This document shows positions 1 through 5,395 of a DNA stretch of 5,466 nucleotides, piece after piece (the first letter of the stretch is position 1; each line of letters opens with the position of its first letter). The translations under genes were made by a program, and so were the position numbers. The DNA is from Clostridia bacterium (GTDB lineage: Bacteria > Bacillota > Clostridia > Christensenellales > Aristaeellaceae): assembly GCA_030526935.1 (NCBI GenBank), contig JAUNBY010000228.1, positions 1-5,466 on the forward strand. The letters are read 5' to 3'. The notes beneath the pieces were generated by a model, which was given only the letters and a program-made list of their open reading frames with translations, did no database searches and was not told where the DNA came from.

Positions 1-284
1 TCCTGCCACATGATGAAGTTGCTCAGAGGTTCCCCGTCGGACGATATGAGCATGGGCGCGGAGCGGAATCCGGTTATCGACACCGCGTCTATTTCGTTGT
101 CGCGCGAAAGCCTCGAGCATATGCCGTAAAGACAATCCCTGTATACCGTGGGGCTTTGCTCGATAAAGCTTCCGCTTATGATAAGCGGCGTCTGGCGGCT
201 CTCCTCGTCGACGAACCTCCCCGCATCGTCCATCACTATCCCGCGTATGCTCGTCGTTCCGACGTCAAGCGCCAATATCCTCAT
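1..284 (-). CDS. FGGY-family carbohydrate kinase, N-terminal part (truncated by window edge)
   Basis: The reading frame starts at the ATG at 284-282 and stays open to the left edge, giving the first 94 residues of a protein whose family is usually about 480-520 residues. The start is well supported: GGAGGT lies 6 bases upstream (296-291) and a good promoter lies above that. The N-terminus MRILALDVGTTSIRG (residues 1-15) matches the phosphate-binding opening of the FGGY fold, with Asp7, Gly9, Thr10 and Thr11. Residues 41-43 (IEQ) and 69-94, running from a SITGFRS-like stretch to SDGEPLSNFIMWQ, match the family pattern in which a new strand is followed by 'GEPL..IMWQD'. FGGY enzymes transfer phosphate from ATP to a sugar or polyol in the cytoplasm (xylulose, ribulose, gluconate, glycerol and others). 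The specificity-determining region lies outside the window, so the substrate is unknown. Divergent pairing with a sugar ABC importer suggests it acts on the imported compound or its isomer; this is inference. Confidence 0.9.
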   Translation of the reverse strand, partial: MRILALDVGTTSIRGIVMDDAGRFVDEESRQTPLIISGSFIEQSPTVYRDCLYGICSRLSRDNEIDAVSITGFRSAPMLISSDGEPLSNFIMWQ

Positions 285-290
285 AATTCG

Positions 291-296
291 ACCTCC
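291..296 (-). promoter_or_regulatory. Ribosome binding site of the kinase gene
   Basis: On the minus strand GGAGGT precedes the kinase ATG by 6 bases. It is a near-consensus Shine-Dalgarno sequence and fixes the start codon at 284. Confidence 0.8.
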
Positions 297-314
297 GCCC
301 AGCTTGATGAGTTG

Positions 315-343
315 AATATATCATAAACGAAATAGCGGGTCAA
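315..343 (-). promoter_or_regulatory. Sigma70-type promoter for the kinase gene
   Basis: Read on the minus strand, TTGACC (343-338) is followed after exactly 17 bases by TATATT (320-315), and the -10 is preceded by TGA, an extended -10 TGn. Transcription would start near 308, giving a leader of about 24 bases before the kinase ATG. A second TTGACC lies 16 bases further upstream (359-354) and repeats the -35 sequence. Spacing and hexamers are seen directly; promoter activity is inferred. Confidence 0.72.
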
Positions 344-390
344 TACGGCAAAGGGTCAAAAGCCGGAATTTTCACGTTTTTCAGAGCATT

Positions 391-407
391 TTGCACATAA
401 TTGCACA
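391..407 (-). promoter_or_regulatory. Candidate operator, kinase-side copy of a duplicated 17-base element
   Basis: On the minus strand this reads TGTGCAATTATGTGCAA, two TGTGCAA units set 10 bases apart. It matches 561-577 on the plus strand at 16 of 17 positions. It lies upstream of the kinase promoter in the same relative orientation as the other copy lies upstream of the importer promoter. Its promoter-proximal edge is 48 bases from the near edge of the kinase -35. The binding protein is unknown; an activator or repressor of both promoters would fit. Confidence 0.55.
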
Positions 408-442
408 TTTTTGCGCCCACCGCTGCTCCCGTTCAAATTCGC

Positions 443-467
443 GGCGCAATAGTTTACGCATTGCGCC
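443..467. promoter_or_regulatory. Perfect inverted repeat GGCGCAAT-N9-ATTGCGCC, candidate operator
   Basis: An 8-base arm at 443-450 is perfectly complementary to 460-467 across a 9-base spacer. It sits near the middle of the divergent region, more than 100 bases from either promoter. Half-sites whose centres are 17 bases apart could suit a dimeric regulator. The related sequence TTGCGCCCA also occurs at 411-419 and 461-469, exactly 50 bases apart. No transcript is expected through this position, so an operator is more likely than a terminator. Confidence 0.5.
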
Positions 468-489
468 CAATACTCAGACCTCCCGTTTA

Positions 490-518
490 TCGAACTAAGC
501 GGTTATTGCTTTCGAACT
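490..518 (+). repeat. Direct repeat TCGAACT, 22-base period
   Basis: TCGAACT occurs at 490-496 and again at 512-518, a 22-base offset (about two helical turns). Paired direct half-sites about 21 bases apart are a known arrangement for AraC-family regulators, but 7-base units are short and chance is possible. Confidence 0.3.
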
Positions 519-560
519 CGCGTCCCATTCGATAATCATGATTTGGAATCCCCTCGATGA

Positions 561-577
561 TGTGAAATTATGTGCAA
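561..577 (+). promoter_or_regulatory. Candidate operator, importer-side copy of the duplicated 17-base element
   Basis: TGTGAAATTATGTGCAA differs at one position from the minus-strand reading of 391-407. It ends 15 bases before the -35 of the importer promoter, with its centre about 59 bases upstream of the predicted start of transcription. That position is typical of activators that touch RNA polymerase from upstream. It is not a standard CRP site, because the second half is not TCACA. Confidence 0.55.
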
Positions 578-592
578 TATTCATCGCCGTTA

Positions 593-621
593 TTGACACC
601 TCGGCGGATTTATGATAGCCT
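593..621 (+). promoter_or_regulatory. Sigma70-type promoter for the importer operon
   Basis: A consensus TTGACA at 593-598 is followed after 17 bases by TAGCCT (616-621), with TGA directly before the -10 as an extended -10. Transcription would start near 628 and leave a leader of about 64 bases. The -10 is weak (T, A and final T match), so activation by a bound regulator would make sense. A better hexamer, TATGAT at 611-616, is only 12 bases from the -35 and so is unlikely to be the partner. The kinase promoter shares the TTTATGATA stretch around its -10. Confidence 0.62.
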
Positions 622-691
622 TAACCCATAGGGCGGATTTGCCCGCGTATGAACAACATGTATACAATAATTTGGAAAGAGGTGCCTTCTA

Positions 692-1651
692 ATGAAAAAG
701 ATCTTTGTCATGATGCTCGCCCTGGTAATGGTTTTGGCCTCCTTCGGCGCGATAGCCGCCAAGGATCCCTATACCGATCCCATCCGCGTAGCCTGGATCG
801 CCACCGCCGCGACCGAGGCCAACTGCACCGCCTGGCGCATAGGCATCGAGAACGAGGCCGCCTACTGGTCAAACGTCACAGTCGATACATACGACGGCGA
901 GCGCGACGCCAACAAGCAGGTGACCCTCGTCAACGAGTGCATCGCTCAGGAGTACGACGGAATCATCATCCAGACCTACAACAAGGCCACCCTCACCCCC
1001 GCCATCGAAGACGCCATCAGCTACGGAATCCCCGTCGTGTGCATCAACATGGACTCCGAAGCCGTCTGCGGCGGACTGGTCTCCATGACCGACTACGAGG
1101 CGGGCTACGTCATAGCTCAGGCCATAAACGAGGCTCTTAACGGCGAGGGCAACGTGGTAGTCATTCAGGCCACCCCCGGCGCGGCCAGAGGCGAGAACCT
1201 CGAAGCCGGCTTCCAGGCCGCAATGCAGCAGTTCCCCGGACTTACCATACTCGACGAGCAGACCGCCGAGTGGAACATGGAAAAGGCCAACACCGTCATG
1301 AGCGACTTCATCACCAAGTATGGCGACACCATCGACGCCGTGTTCGCTCATAACGACCAGATGGCCGAAGGCGCGGGCATTGCCTGTCAGACCGCCGGAA
1401 TCGACGACATAATCATCTGGGGCGCGAACGGCGAAACCAAGGCTCTTGAGTACATCGAGGAAGGCATAATCACCGGAACCGTATATACCAACTGCTACGA
1501 CCAGGGCGCGACGGCTCTCAGGCTCCTTATGATGTACATAGGCTCCGACATCGACATATCCTCCTTCAGCGCCACCCCCGTCATCAAGATGCCCCCGATA
1601 ACCGTCACCCTCGATAACGTCGACAGCATTACCGCCGACATGCGCTGGTAA
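692..1651 (+). CDS. Exported substrate-binding protein of a simple-sugar ABC importer (RbsB-like, Peripla_BP_4 type)
   Basis: This 319-residue protein captures the ligand outside the membrane and delivers it to the permeases. AGAGGTG (678-684) sits 7 bases before the ATG. Residues 1-22 form a Sec signal peptide (MKK, a hydrophobic core, then A-I-A before Ala23), and there is no lipobox cysteine. The mature part follows the two-lobed periplasmic-binding/LacI-like fold: opening strand IRVAWIAT (31-38), a hinge-proximal strand with INMD (118-121), ARGENLEAGF (165-174), FAHNDQMAEGA (218-228), WGANGE (243-248) and a YDQG segment (269-272). By eye against E. coli RbsB, Arg166, Trp194 (for Phe164), Asn221 and Gln271 keep ligand-contact positions. 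Ser122 replaces Arg90 and Asn246 replaces Asp215, so the ligand is probably not plain ribose. Six cysteines (45, 83, 117, 126, 232, 268) are unusual for an exported protein. It is richer in ATC and other C-ending codons than the genes that follow, which fits high expression. Confidence 0.93.
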   Translation: MKKIFVMMLALVMVLASFGAIAAKDPYTDPIRVAWIATAATEANCTAWRIGIENEAAYWSNVTVDTYDGERDANKQVTLVNECIAQEYDGIIIQTYNKATLTPAIEDAISYGIPVVCINMDSEAVCGGLVSMTDYEAGYVIAQAINEALNGEGNVVVIQATPGAARGENLEAGFQAAMQQFPGLTILDEQTAEWNMEKANTVMSDFITKYGDTIDAVFAHNDQMAEGAGIACQTAGIDDIIIWGANGETKALEYIEEGIITGTVYTNCYDQGATALRLLMMYIGSDIDISSFSATPVIKMPPITVTLDNVDSITADMRW

Positions 1652-1666
1652 TATCACGCCTGTAAC

Positions 1667-1700
1667 GATTGGGCAGCAATGCTTTCATTGTTGCCCAATC
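1667..1700 (+). terminator. Intercistronic hairpin after the binding-protein gene (attenuator or mRNA-stabilising stem)
   Basis: The arms 1667-1681 and 1686-1700 pair over 15 base pairs with a single G-U wobble and a CTTT loop. It begins 15 bases after the stop codon of the binding protein. What follows (TTCGTATTAT) is not a proper run of T, so full termination is doubtful. In importers of this kind a stem here commonly protects the binding-protein message or reduces readthrough, giving more binding protein than permease. The stem is seen directly; the role is inferred. Confidence 0.7.
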
Positions 1701-1711
1701 TTCGTATTATA

Positions 1712-1717
1712 AAGGAG
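1712..1717 (+). promoter_or_regulatory. Ribosome binding site deciding the GTG start of permease A
   Basis: AAGGAG (part of AAAGGAGG) lies 9 bases before GTG 1727. An in-frame TAA at 1724-1726 directly precedes that GTG, so no earlier start exists. The next in-frame ATG would cut off the first 53 residues, including a membrane segment. Confidence 0.75.
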
Positions 1718-1726
1718 GCCGGATAA

Positions 1727-2740
1727 GTGAGGCAGGAAACGTTAAGACGATTCGTTTCGCTCGGGCTGTTGATACTTCTCGTCATAATATTCGGCGTGAC
1801 GAGCGACAGCTTTTTCACGGCGAGAAATATCTACAACCTTCTCAGGGAGTGTTCCGTCATAGGCATACTCGCCATAGGCGTGACGATGATTATCATCACC
1901 GGCGGAAACGACCTTTCATGCGGAAGTCTAATGGGCGCGATATGCATGGTCATAGCGCATTTGATACACTATACCGAAATGAACCTCGCGACGATACTTT
2001 TCATAGCCTTTTTAGCCGCCATAGCCGGAGGACTGTTAAACGGCTTCAGCGTGGCGATACTTCGCATACCCGATTTTATAGCCACATTGTCGTCCAAATT
2101 CATATTTATCGGCGTCATGTACATACTGGCCATCAGGACGGAGTTCGGGCAGATAACGACCGAATCCATCTCCGACCCGTTCATACGCGAACTTGGAGGG
2201 CGCATAACCTCGGGGCCGCTTGACGGGCTTTACTGGTGTACGCTGGCCTTTATCGCGATGGTAATAATCGCTCAGTTCATACTCAAAAACACGCGCACCG
2301 GCATAAATATCTACGCCGTCGGCTCCAACCGCAATTCGGCCGAGATTTCGGGCATAAGCGCGGTGAGAACCAAGTTTACGGTGTTCCTCTTTTCGGCGAT
2401 ATGCGCGTTCGTCGGGGCGCTTTTCTTCCTGGGGCGCAACCGCGCGGCGGAGACGGCCTCGGGAATAGGGCTGGAGTTTAAGGCCATATCCGCGACCGTC
2501 ATAGGCGGCTGCGCCTTCTCGGGCGGCCGCGGGGATATGATAGGCACCCTCATAGGCGTATTGTTCATGAGGGTTCTCGAAAATGGCATACTCAAATTCG
2601 GCTTCCCGACGCAGACGCAGCAGGTCATAACCGGCGTCGTCATAGTGGCGATGCTCATCTTCGACGCCTTCTATAACGAATACATGCTCAAAAAGACCCG
2701 GAAATCGAGCGTTATCGCGGAAAAGGCGGTGATAAAATGA
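1727..2740 (+). CDS. Simple-sugar ABC importer permease A (RbsC-like, BPD_transp_2)
   Basis: This 337-residue integral membrane protein is one of two permeases forming the channel. It starts at GTG and its length is close to that of RbsC-type permeases. Hydrophobic segments recur from residue 11 to 313 (for example 11-24, 43-58, 88-112, 124-136, 170-186, 217-235, 270-283, 300-314), and the tail is lysine-rich and cytoplasmic. Family landmarks are the loop at 59-67 (GGNDLSCGS, where the usual form is GGIDLSVGS), PDFIATL (115-121), YAVGSNRNSAEISGI (196-210) and the conserved ISATVIGGCAFSGGRG (254-269), which in relatives reads like AAVVLGGTSLAGGKG. Asn61 and Cys65 in the first loop are departures from the usual residues. 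The stop codon overlaps the ATPase start by ATGA. It is not a close copy of permease B, so the two probably form a heterodimer. Confidence 0.92.
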   Translation: MRQETLRRFVSLGLLILLVIIFGVTSDSFFTARNIYNLLRECSVIGILAIGVTMIIITGGNDLSCGSLMGAICMVIAHLIHYTEMNLATILFIAFLAAIAGGLLNGFSVAILRIPDFIATLSSKFIFIGVMYILAIRTEFGQITTESISDPFIRELGGRITSGPLDGLYWCTLAFIAMVIIAQFILKNTRTGINIYAVGSNRNSAEISGISAVRTKFTVFLFSAICAFVGALFFLGRNRAAETASGIGLEFKAISATVIGGCAFSGGRGDMIGTLIGVLFMRVLENGILKFGFPTQTQQVITGVVIVAMLIFDAFYNEYMLKKTRKSSVIAEKAVIK

Positions 2741-4254
2741 GCGGGCGGCAAAAGCTTGTGTCCATGAAGGGCATAGACAAGAAGTTCTCCCACGTCTACG
2801 CGCTCAACAAGGTCGATTTTGACATAGAGGTCGGAGAGGTACACGCGCTTCTGGGCGAAAATGGCGCGGGAAAATCGACGCTCATAAAAGTGCTCACGGG
2901 CGTCTATCCCAAGGACGGCGGAGAAATCATATTCGACGGCAAACGCGTCGAGATAGAATCCCGCGACGACGCGGATAAACTCGGCATCGCGGTAATATTT
3001 CAGGAACTGAGCCTCATACCCACGCTCACCGTCACGCAAAACATACTCCTCGGCAAGGAAAAGCACCGCTTCGGCATTCTCCAGAAGAAAGCCATGAAGC
3101 GGCAGGTCGCCGATATAATAGAGAGATTCGATTTCCCGCTGAAGCCCGACGACGTTATCGAAACGCTTTCCGTCGCGCAAAAGCAGATGGTCGAGATATT
3201 AAAGGCGCTTTCTACCAACGCCCGGCTCATAGTGATGGACGAGCCGACCGCCTCATTGTCCGCGAAGGAATCGGAGATGCTTTTTAAGATAATCAGGCAG
3301 CTTCGCGAGAGGGGAGTGAGCATACTCTACATATCGCATCGCCTCGAGGAGGTCTTCGCGCTTTCCGACCGCATAACGGTGCTTCGCGACGGCAAGCTCG
3401 TAGGCGTCGTCGAGCACGACGAGATCGTACCCGACCGAATAGTCAATATGATGATAGGAAAGGAACTGTCGGAGGCCACCGCGTCGCGAAACCTCCGCGT
3501 CGGGCAGGGCAAGACCGTCATATCCGTCGATCACCTCACAAGACCCGGCTTTTTCCGCGACATATCCTTCGAGGTCAAGGCGGGCGAGGTGCTGGTTCTG
3601 ACGGGGCTTGTAGGTTCCGGGCGAACGGAGGTTCTAAGGGCGATATTCGGAGCCGATCCCTATGAATCGGGAAGCGTAACCTACGACGGCAAGCCCTTCA
3701 AAGGCTCGCCCGGCAAGGCCATATCCGCCGGAATGGGGCTTATACCCGAGGACAGGAGGACGCAGGGCTTCATCCCCCTTCTCACGGTCGAGAAAAACAT
3801 CGCCTCCACCAATTACGACAAGCTCAGCAAAAACGGCTTCGTACTTCGCAGGAAGGAAAGGGAACTGGGGCTGGAAGGCGTGAAGCTCGTCGACCTTCGC
3901 CCGCCGAATCCGCTTGTGATAGTCGGCAATCTCTCCGGAGGCAACCAGCAAAAGGCGGTGCTCGCCAAGTGGCTCACGCGCGAGCTTAAGCTTATACTGG
4001 TGGACGAACCCACTGTGGGCATAGACGTGGGCGCGAAGGACGAGATATACAAGTTTATAGAGGAGTTAGCCTCGCAGGGCGTGGCGGTGCTTCTCGTAAG
4101 TTCCGACATAGCGGAGGTGCTTCGCGTGGCGCATCGCATAATCGTCATGCGCAACGGCGAGATAATCCGCGAGTTCAACGACGGCATAGCGACGCAGGAG
4201 GACATACTGCTCACCTGCTCGGGAATAGACGTGACGAAGGAGGCGAGAAAATGA
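2737..4254 (+). CDS. Double-domain sugar ABC importer ATPase (RbsA/MglA-like)
   Basis: This 505-residue cytoplasmic protein carries two fused nucleotide-binding domains and powers import through the two permeases. Domain 1 has Walker A GENGAGKST (40-48), Q-loop Gln89, signature LSVAQ (144-148), Walker B ending Asp168-Glu169 and His201 in the switch. Domain 2 has a degenerate Walker A, GLVGSGRT (290-297), in which Arg296 replaces the lysine. It also has EDRRTQGF (338-345), a canonical signature LSGGNQ (399-404), Walker B ending Asp423-Glu424, and Ser456 where the switch histidine would be. Asymmetry of this kind, with one intact and one altered site, is normal in this family, and the length is typical. 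An AAGGCGGTGA ribosome site at 2723-2732 lies inside the end of permease A. The gene overlaps permease A and permease B by 4 bases each, so coupled translation is likely. Confidence 0.96.
   Translation: MSGRQKLVSMKGIDKKFSHVYALNKVDFDIEVGEVHALLGENGAGKSTLIKVLTGVYPKDGGEIIFDGKRVEIESRDDADKLGIAVIFQELSLIPTLTVTQNILLGKEKHRFGILQKKAMKRQVADIIERFDFPLKPDDVIETLSVAQKQMVEILKALSTNARLIVMDEPTASLSAKESEMLFKIIRQLRERGVSILYISHRLEEVFALSDRITVLRDGKLVGVVEHDEIVPDRIVNMMIGKELSEATASRNLRVGQGKTVISVDHLTRPGFFRDISFEVKAGEVLVLTGLVGSGRTEVLRAIFGADPYESGSVTYDGKPFKGSPGKAISAGMGLIPEDRRTQGFIPLLTVEKNIASTNYDKLSKNGFVLRRKERELGLEGVKLVDLRPPNPLVIVGNLSGGNQQKAVLAKWLTRELKLILVDEPTVGIDVGAKDEIYKFIEELASQGVAVLLVSSDIAEVLRVAHRIIVMRNGEIIREFNDGIATQEDILLTCSGIDVTKEARK
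4237..4243 (+). promoter_or_regulatory. Ribosome binding site of permease B inside the ATPase gene
   Basis: AAGGAGG ends 7 bases before ATG 4251 and encodes the last Lys-Glu-Ala of the ATPase. Together with the ATGA overlap it indicates that permease B can be translated by reinitiation and also by independent entry. Confidence 0.75.
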
Positions 4255-5279
4255 AAAGCATCGATATAAGGGGCAAGCTCTACGCCTACAGGCAGATCGT
4301 CATACTGCTGGCGCTTTGCATGATTTTCGCCATACTCCTTCCGGGGACGTTTCTCTCGGCGGGAAATTTCGTAAACATACTCTACGCCATATCCCTTCAG
4401 GGCATAATGATCTGCGGAGCCACGTTCCCGGTTCTCATCGCCGGTATAGACAGAACCGTATCCGGCTCGGCGGCGCTGTCTGGAGCCGTTTGCTGCACCA
4501 TTATTCTTAACAGCGGCTTCAGCGACCAGGGCATAATCATGGGCGTACTGGCGGGGCTTGGCGTGGGTCTGCTGAGCGGCCTGTTTCACGGACTCGTGCT
4601 TATGCGGTTTGATATACCTGCGTTTTTATTGACGCTGGCGACGTCCGAGATACTGTACGGGCTTGTGCAGTCCGTGACCGGAAACCAGCTTATAAACGTC
4701 ATGCGCGCCGATAAGTTTACGACGATAGGAACGCTCAGGGTCATGGGCGTTCCGGTAACGGTATTCATATTGGCGGCCTGCTTCATATTCACCTATATAA
4801 TCCTCAACAAGACCGTATACGGCAGACATCTGTACTGCGTGGGCGGCAACAGGGAGGCCGCGAAGCTGTCGGGGATAAACGTTCGAAAGATAATCGTCAT
4901 CGCCTACATGATTTCGGGCTTTATGGGGGCGCTGTCCGGCCTCGTGCTTTCGAGCATGAACCAGCAGGCGTCGGCTAATCAGGCGAAGGGCTATGAAAAC
5001 GACGTGCTCGCCGCCATCGTCGTGGGTGGCATAAGTCTTCGCGGCGGCAGCGGCACGATACAGGGCGCGATGTTTGGAGCGCTTTTGATAGGCATACTGT
5101 CAAACGGATTGCGGCTTCTCGGCGTAGACAGCGTATATCACGATCTGATAAAGGGCGTCATAATCATAATCGCCGTGGCCATAGACATGTATTCGAGCTA
5201 CAAGCGCAGCGGCCTTAAACACGCGGGCTTCTTCAAAAGGCTCGCCGGCGTCCGGAATTCCGGCAGGGCGGGAGGATAA
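4251..5279 (+). CDS. Simple-sugar ABC importer permease B (RbsC-like, BPD_transp_2, divergent signature loop)
   Basis: This 342-residue membrane protein is the likely partner of permease A in the channel. Hydrophobic segments recur between residues 16 and 313 (for example 16-30, 50-64, 95-118, 168-185, 213-234, 272-284, 299-314). Family landmarks are FDIPAFLLTLAT (120-131), LYCVGGNREAAKLSGIN (194-210) and AAIVVGGISLRGGSG (254-268), the last very close to the family form. The first cytoplasmic loop reads AGIDRTVSG (64-72) instead of GGIDLSVGS, with Arg68 in place of the leucine. The C-terminus (317-342) is a basic, glycine- and arginine-rich tail. It is the last gene of the operon. The ATPase sits between the two permeases, an order unlike rbsDACB and araFGH, which have a single permease gene. 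Transporters with two permease genes in this superfamily include RhaSTPQ and LsrACDB. Confidence 0.92.
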   Translation: MKSIDIRGKLYAYRQIVILLALCMIFAILLPGTFLSAGNFVNILYAISLQGIMICGATFPVLIAGIDRTVSGSAALSGAVCCTIILNSGFSDQGIIMGVLAGLGVGLLSGLFHGLVLMRFDIPAFLLTLATSEILYGLVQSVTGNQLINVMRADKFTTIGTLRVMGVPVTVFILAACFIFTYIILNKTVYGRHLYCVGGNREAAKLSGINVRKIIVIAYMISGFMGALSGLVLSSMNQQASANQAKGYENDVLAAIVVGGISLRGGSGTIQGAMFGALLIGILSNGLRLLGVDSVYHDLIKGVIIIIAVAIDMYSSYKRSGLKHAGFFKRLAGVRNSGRAGG

Positions 5280-5305
5280 CGCAATCTGGCGTCATCGTAA
5301 TGAAA

Positions 5306-5355
5306 CTTGATCGAATAGCCGCCGACCGTTAGCAAGGGTTTTCGTTCGATTCAAG
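5306..5355. repeat. Weak inverted repeat after the operon
   Basis: CTTGATCGAA (5306-5315) pairs with TTCGATTCAAG (5345-5355), leaving one bulged T and a 29-base loop. It is the only dyad that I see shortly after the operon. The long loop and absence of a T run make it a poor intrinsic terminator. It could be part of a larger RNA fold or chance. Confidence 0.3.
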
Positions 5356-5395
5356 CAATTGCTCCACGGAACGGAAAAACCCGCAATGCCGGCAA

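Larger units (their letters stand above)
285..691. promoter_or_regulatory. Divergent control region between kinase and importer operon (407 bases, no gene)
   Basis: This intergenic stretch is richer in A+T than the flanking genes and carries no coding frame that I can support. It contains the outward promoter for the kinase (315-343), the outward promoter for the importer (593-621), and between them repeats and dyads that look like regulator binding sites: 391-407 with its inverse at 561-577, 443-467, 490-518, and a short palindrome at 534-543. The layout suggests shared control of kinase and transporter by one or more sugar-responsive regulators encoded elsewhere. Confidence 0.75.

Noticed and set aside
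534..543. AATCATGATT palindrome in the control region
   Set aside because: Ten bases in an A+T-rich stretch can arise by chance, and the flanking ATTC/GAAT arms are off-centre by one base.
561..577. CRP-like site (TGTGA start)
   Set aside because: The second half is GTGCA rather than TCACA, and the element is a direct rather than inverted repeat.
639..668. Alternative promoter TTGCCC-N18-TACAAT close to the binding-protein start
   Set aside because: Its transcript would begin around 675, leaving almost no leader before the Shine-Dalgarno at 678; the promoter at 593-621 fits better.
649..1140. Open frame of 163 codons overlapping the binding-protein start
   Set aside because: It is out of frame with the clearly homologous binding protein, is full of Arg, His and Gly, and shows no family pattern; it is a shadow of codon bias.
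869..1657. Long antisense open frame (262 codons) opposite the binding protein
   Set aside because: It mirrors the codon periodicity of the real gene and has no recognisable domain or ribosome binding site.
3604..4254. Degenerate second nucleotide-binding domain of the ATPase (Arg296 for Walker lysine, Ser456 for switch histidine) as a possible inactivation
   Set aside because: This asymmetry is the normal state of RbsA/MglA-type double ATPases, and the first domain is intact.
3813..4589. Antisense open frame (258 codons) opposite the end of the ATPase and start of permease B
   Set aside because: It crosses two confidently assigned genes, its composition is low-complexity and serine-rich, and it shows no motif.
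5252..5263. CCGGAATTCCGG palindrome near the end of permease B
   Set aside because: It lies in coding sequence, has no loop for a hairpin and no following T run; chance is adequate.
5299..5331. Ten-codon open frame after permease B (ATG at 5299)
   Set aside because: It is too short, has no properly spaced ribosome binding site and shows no recognisable product.
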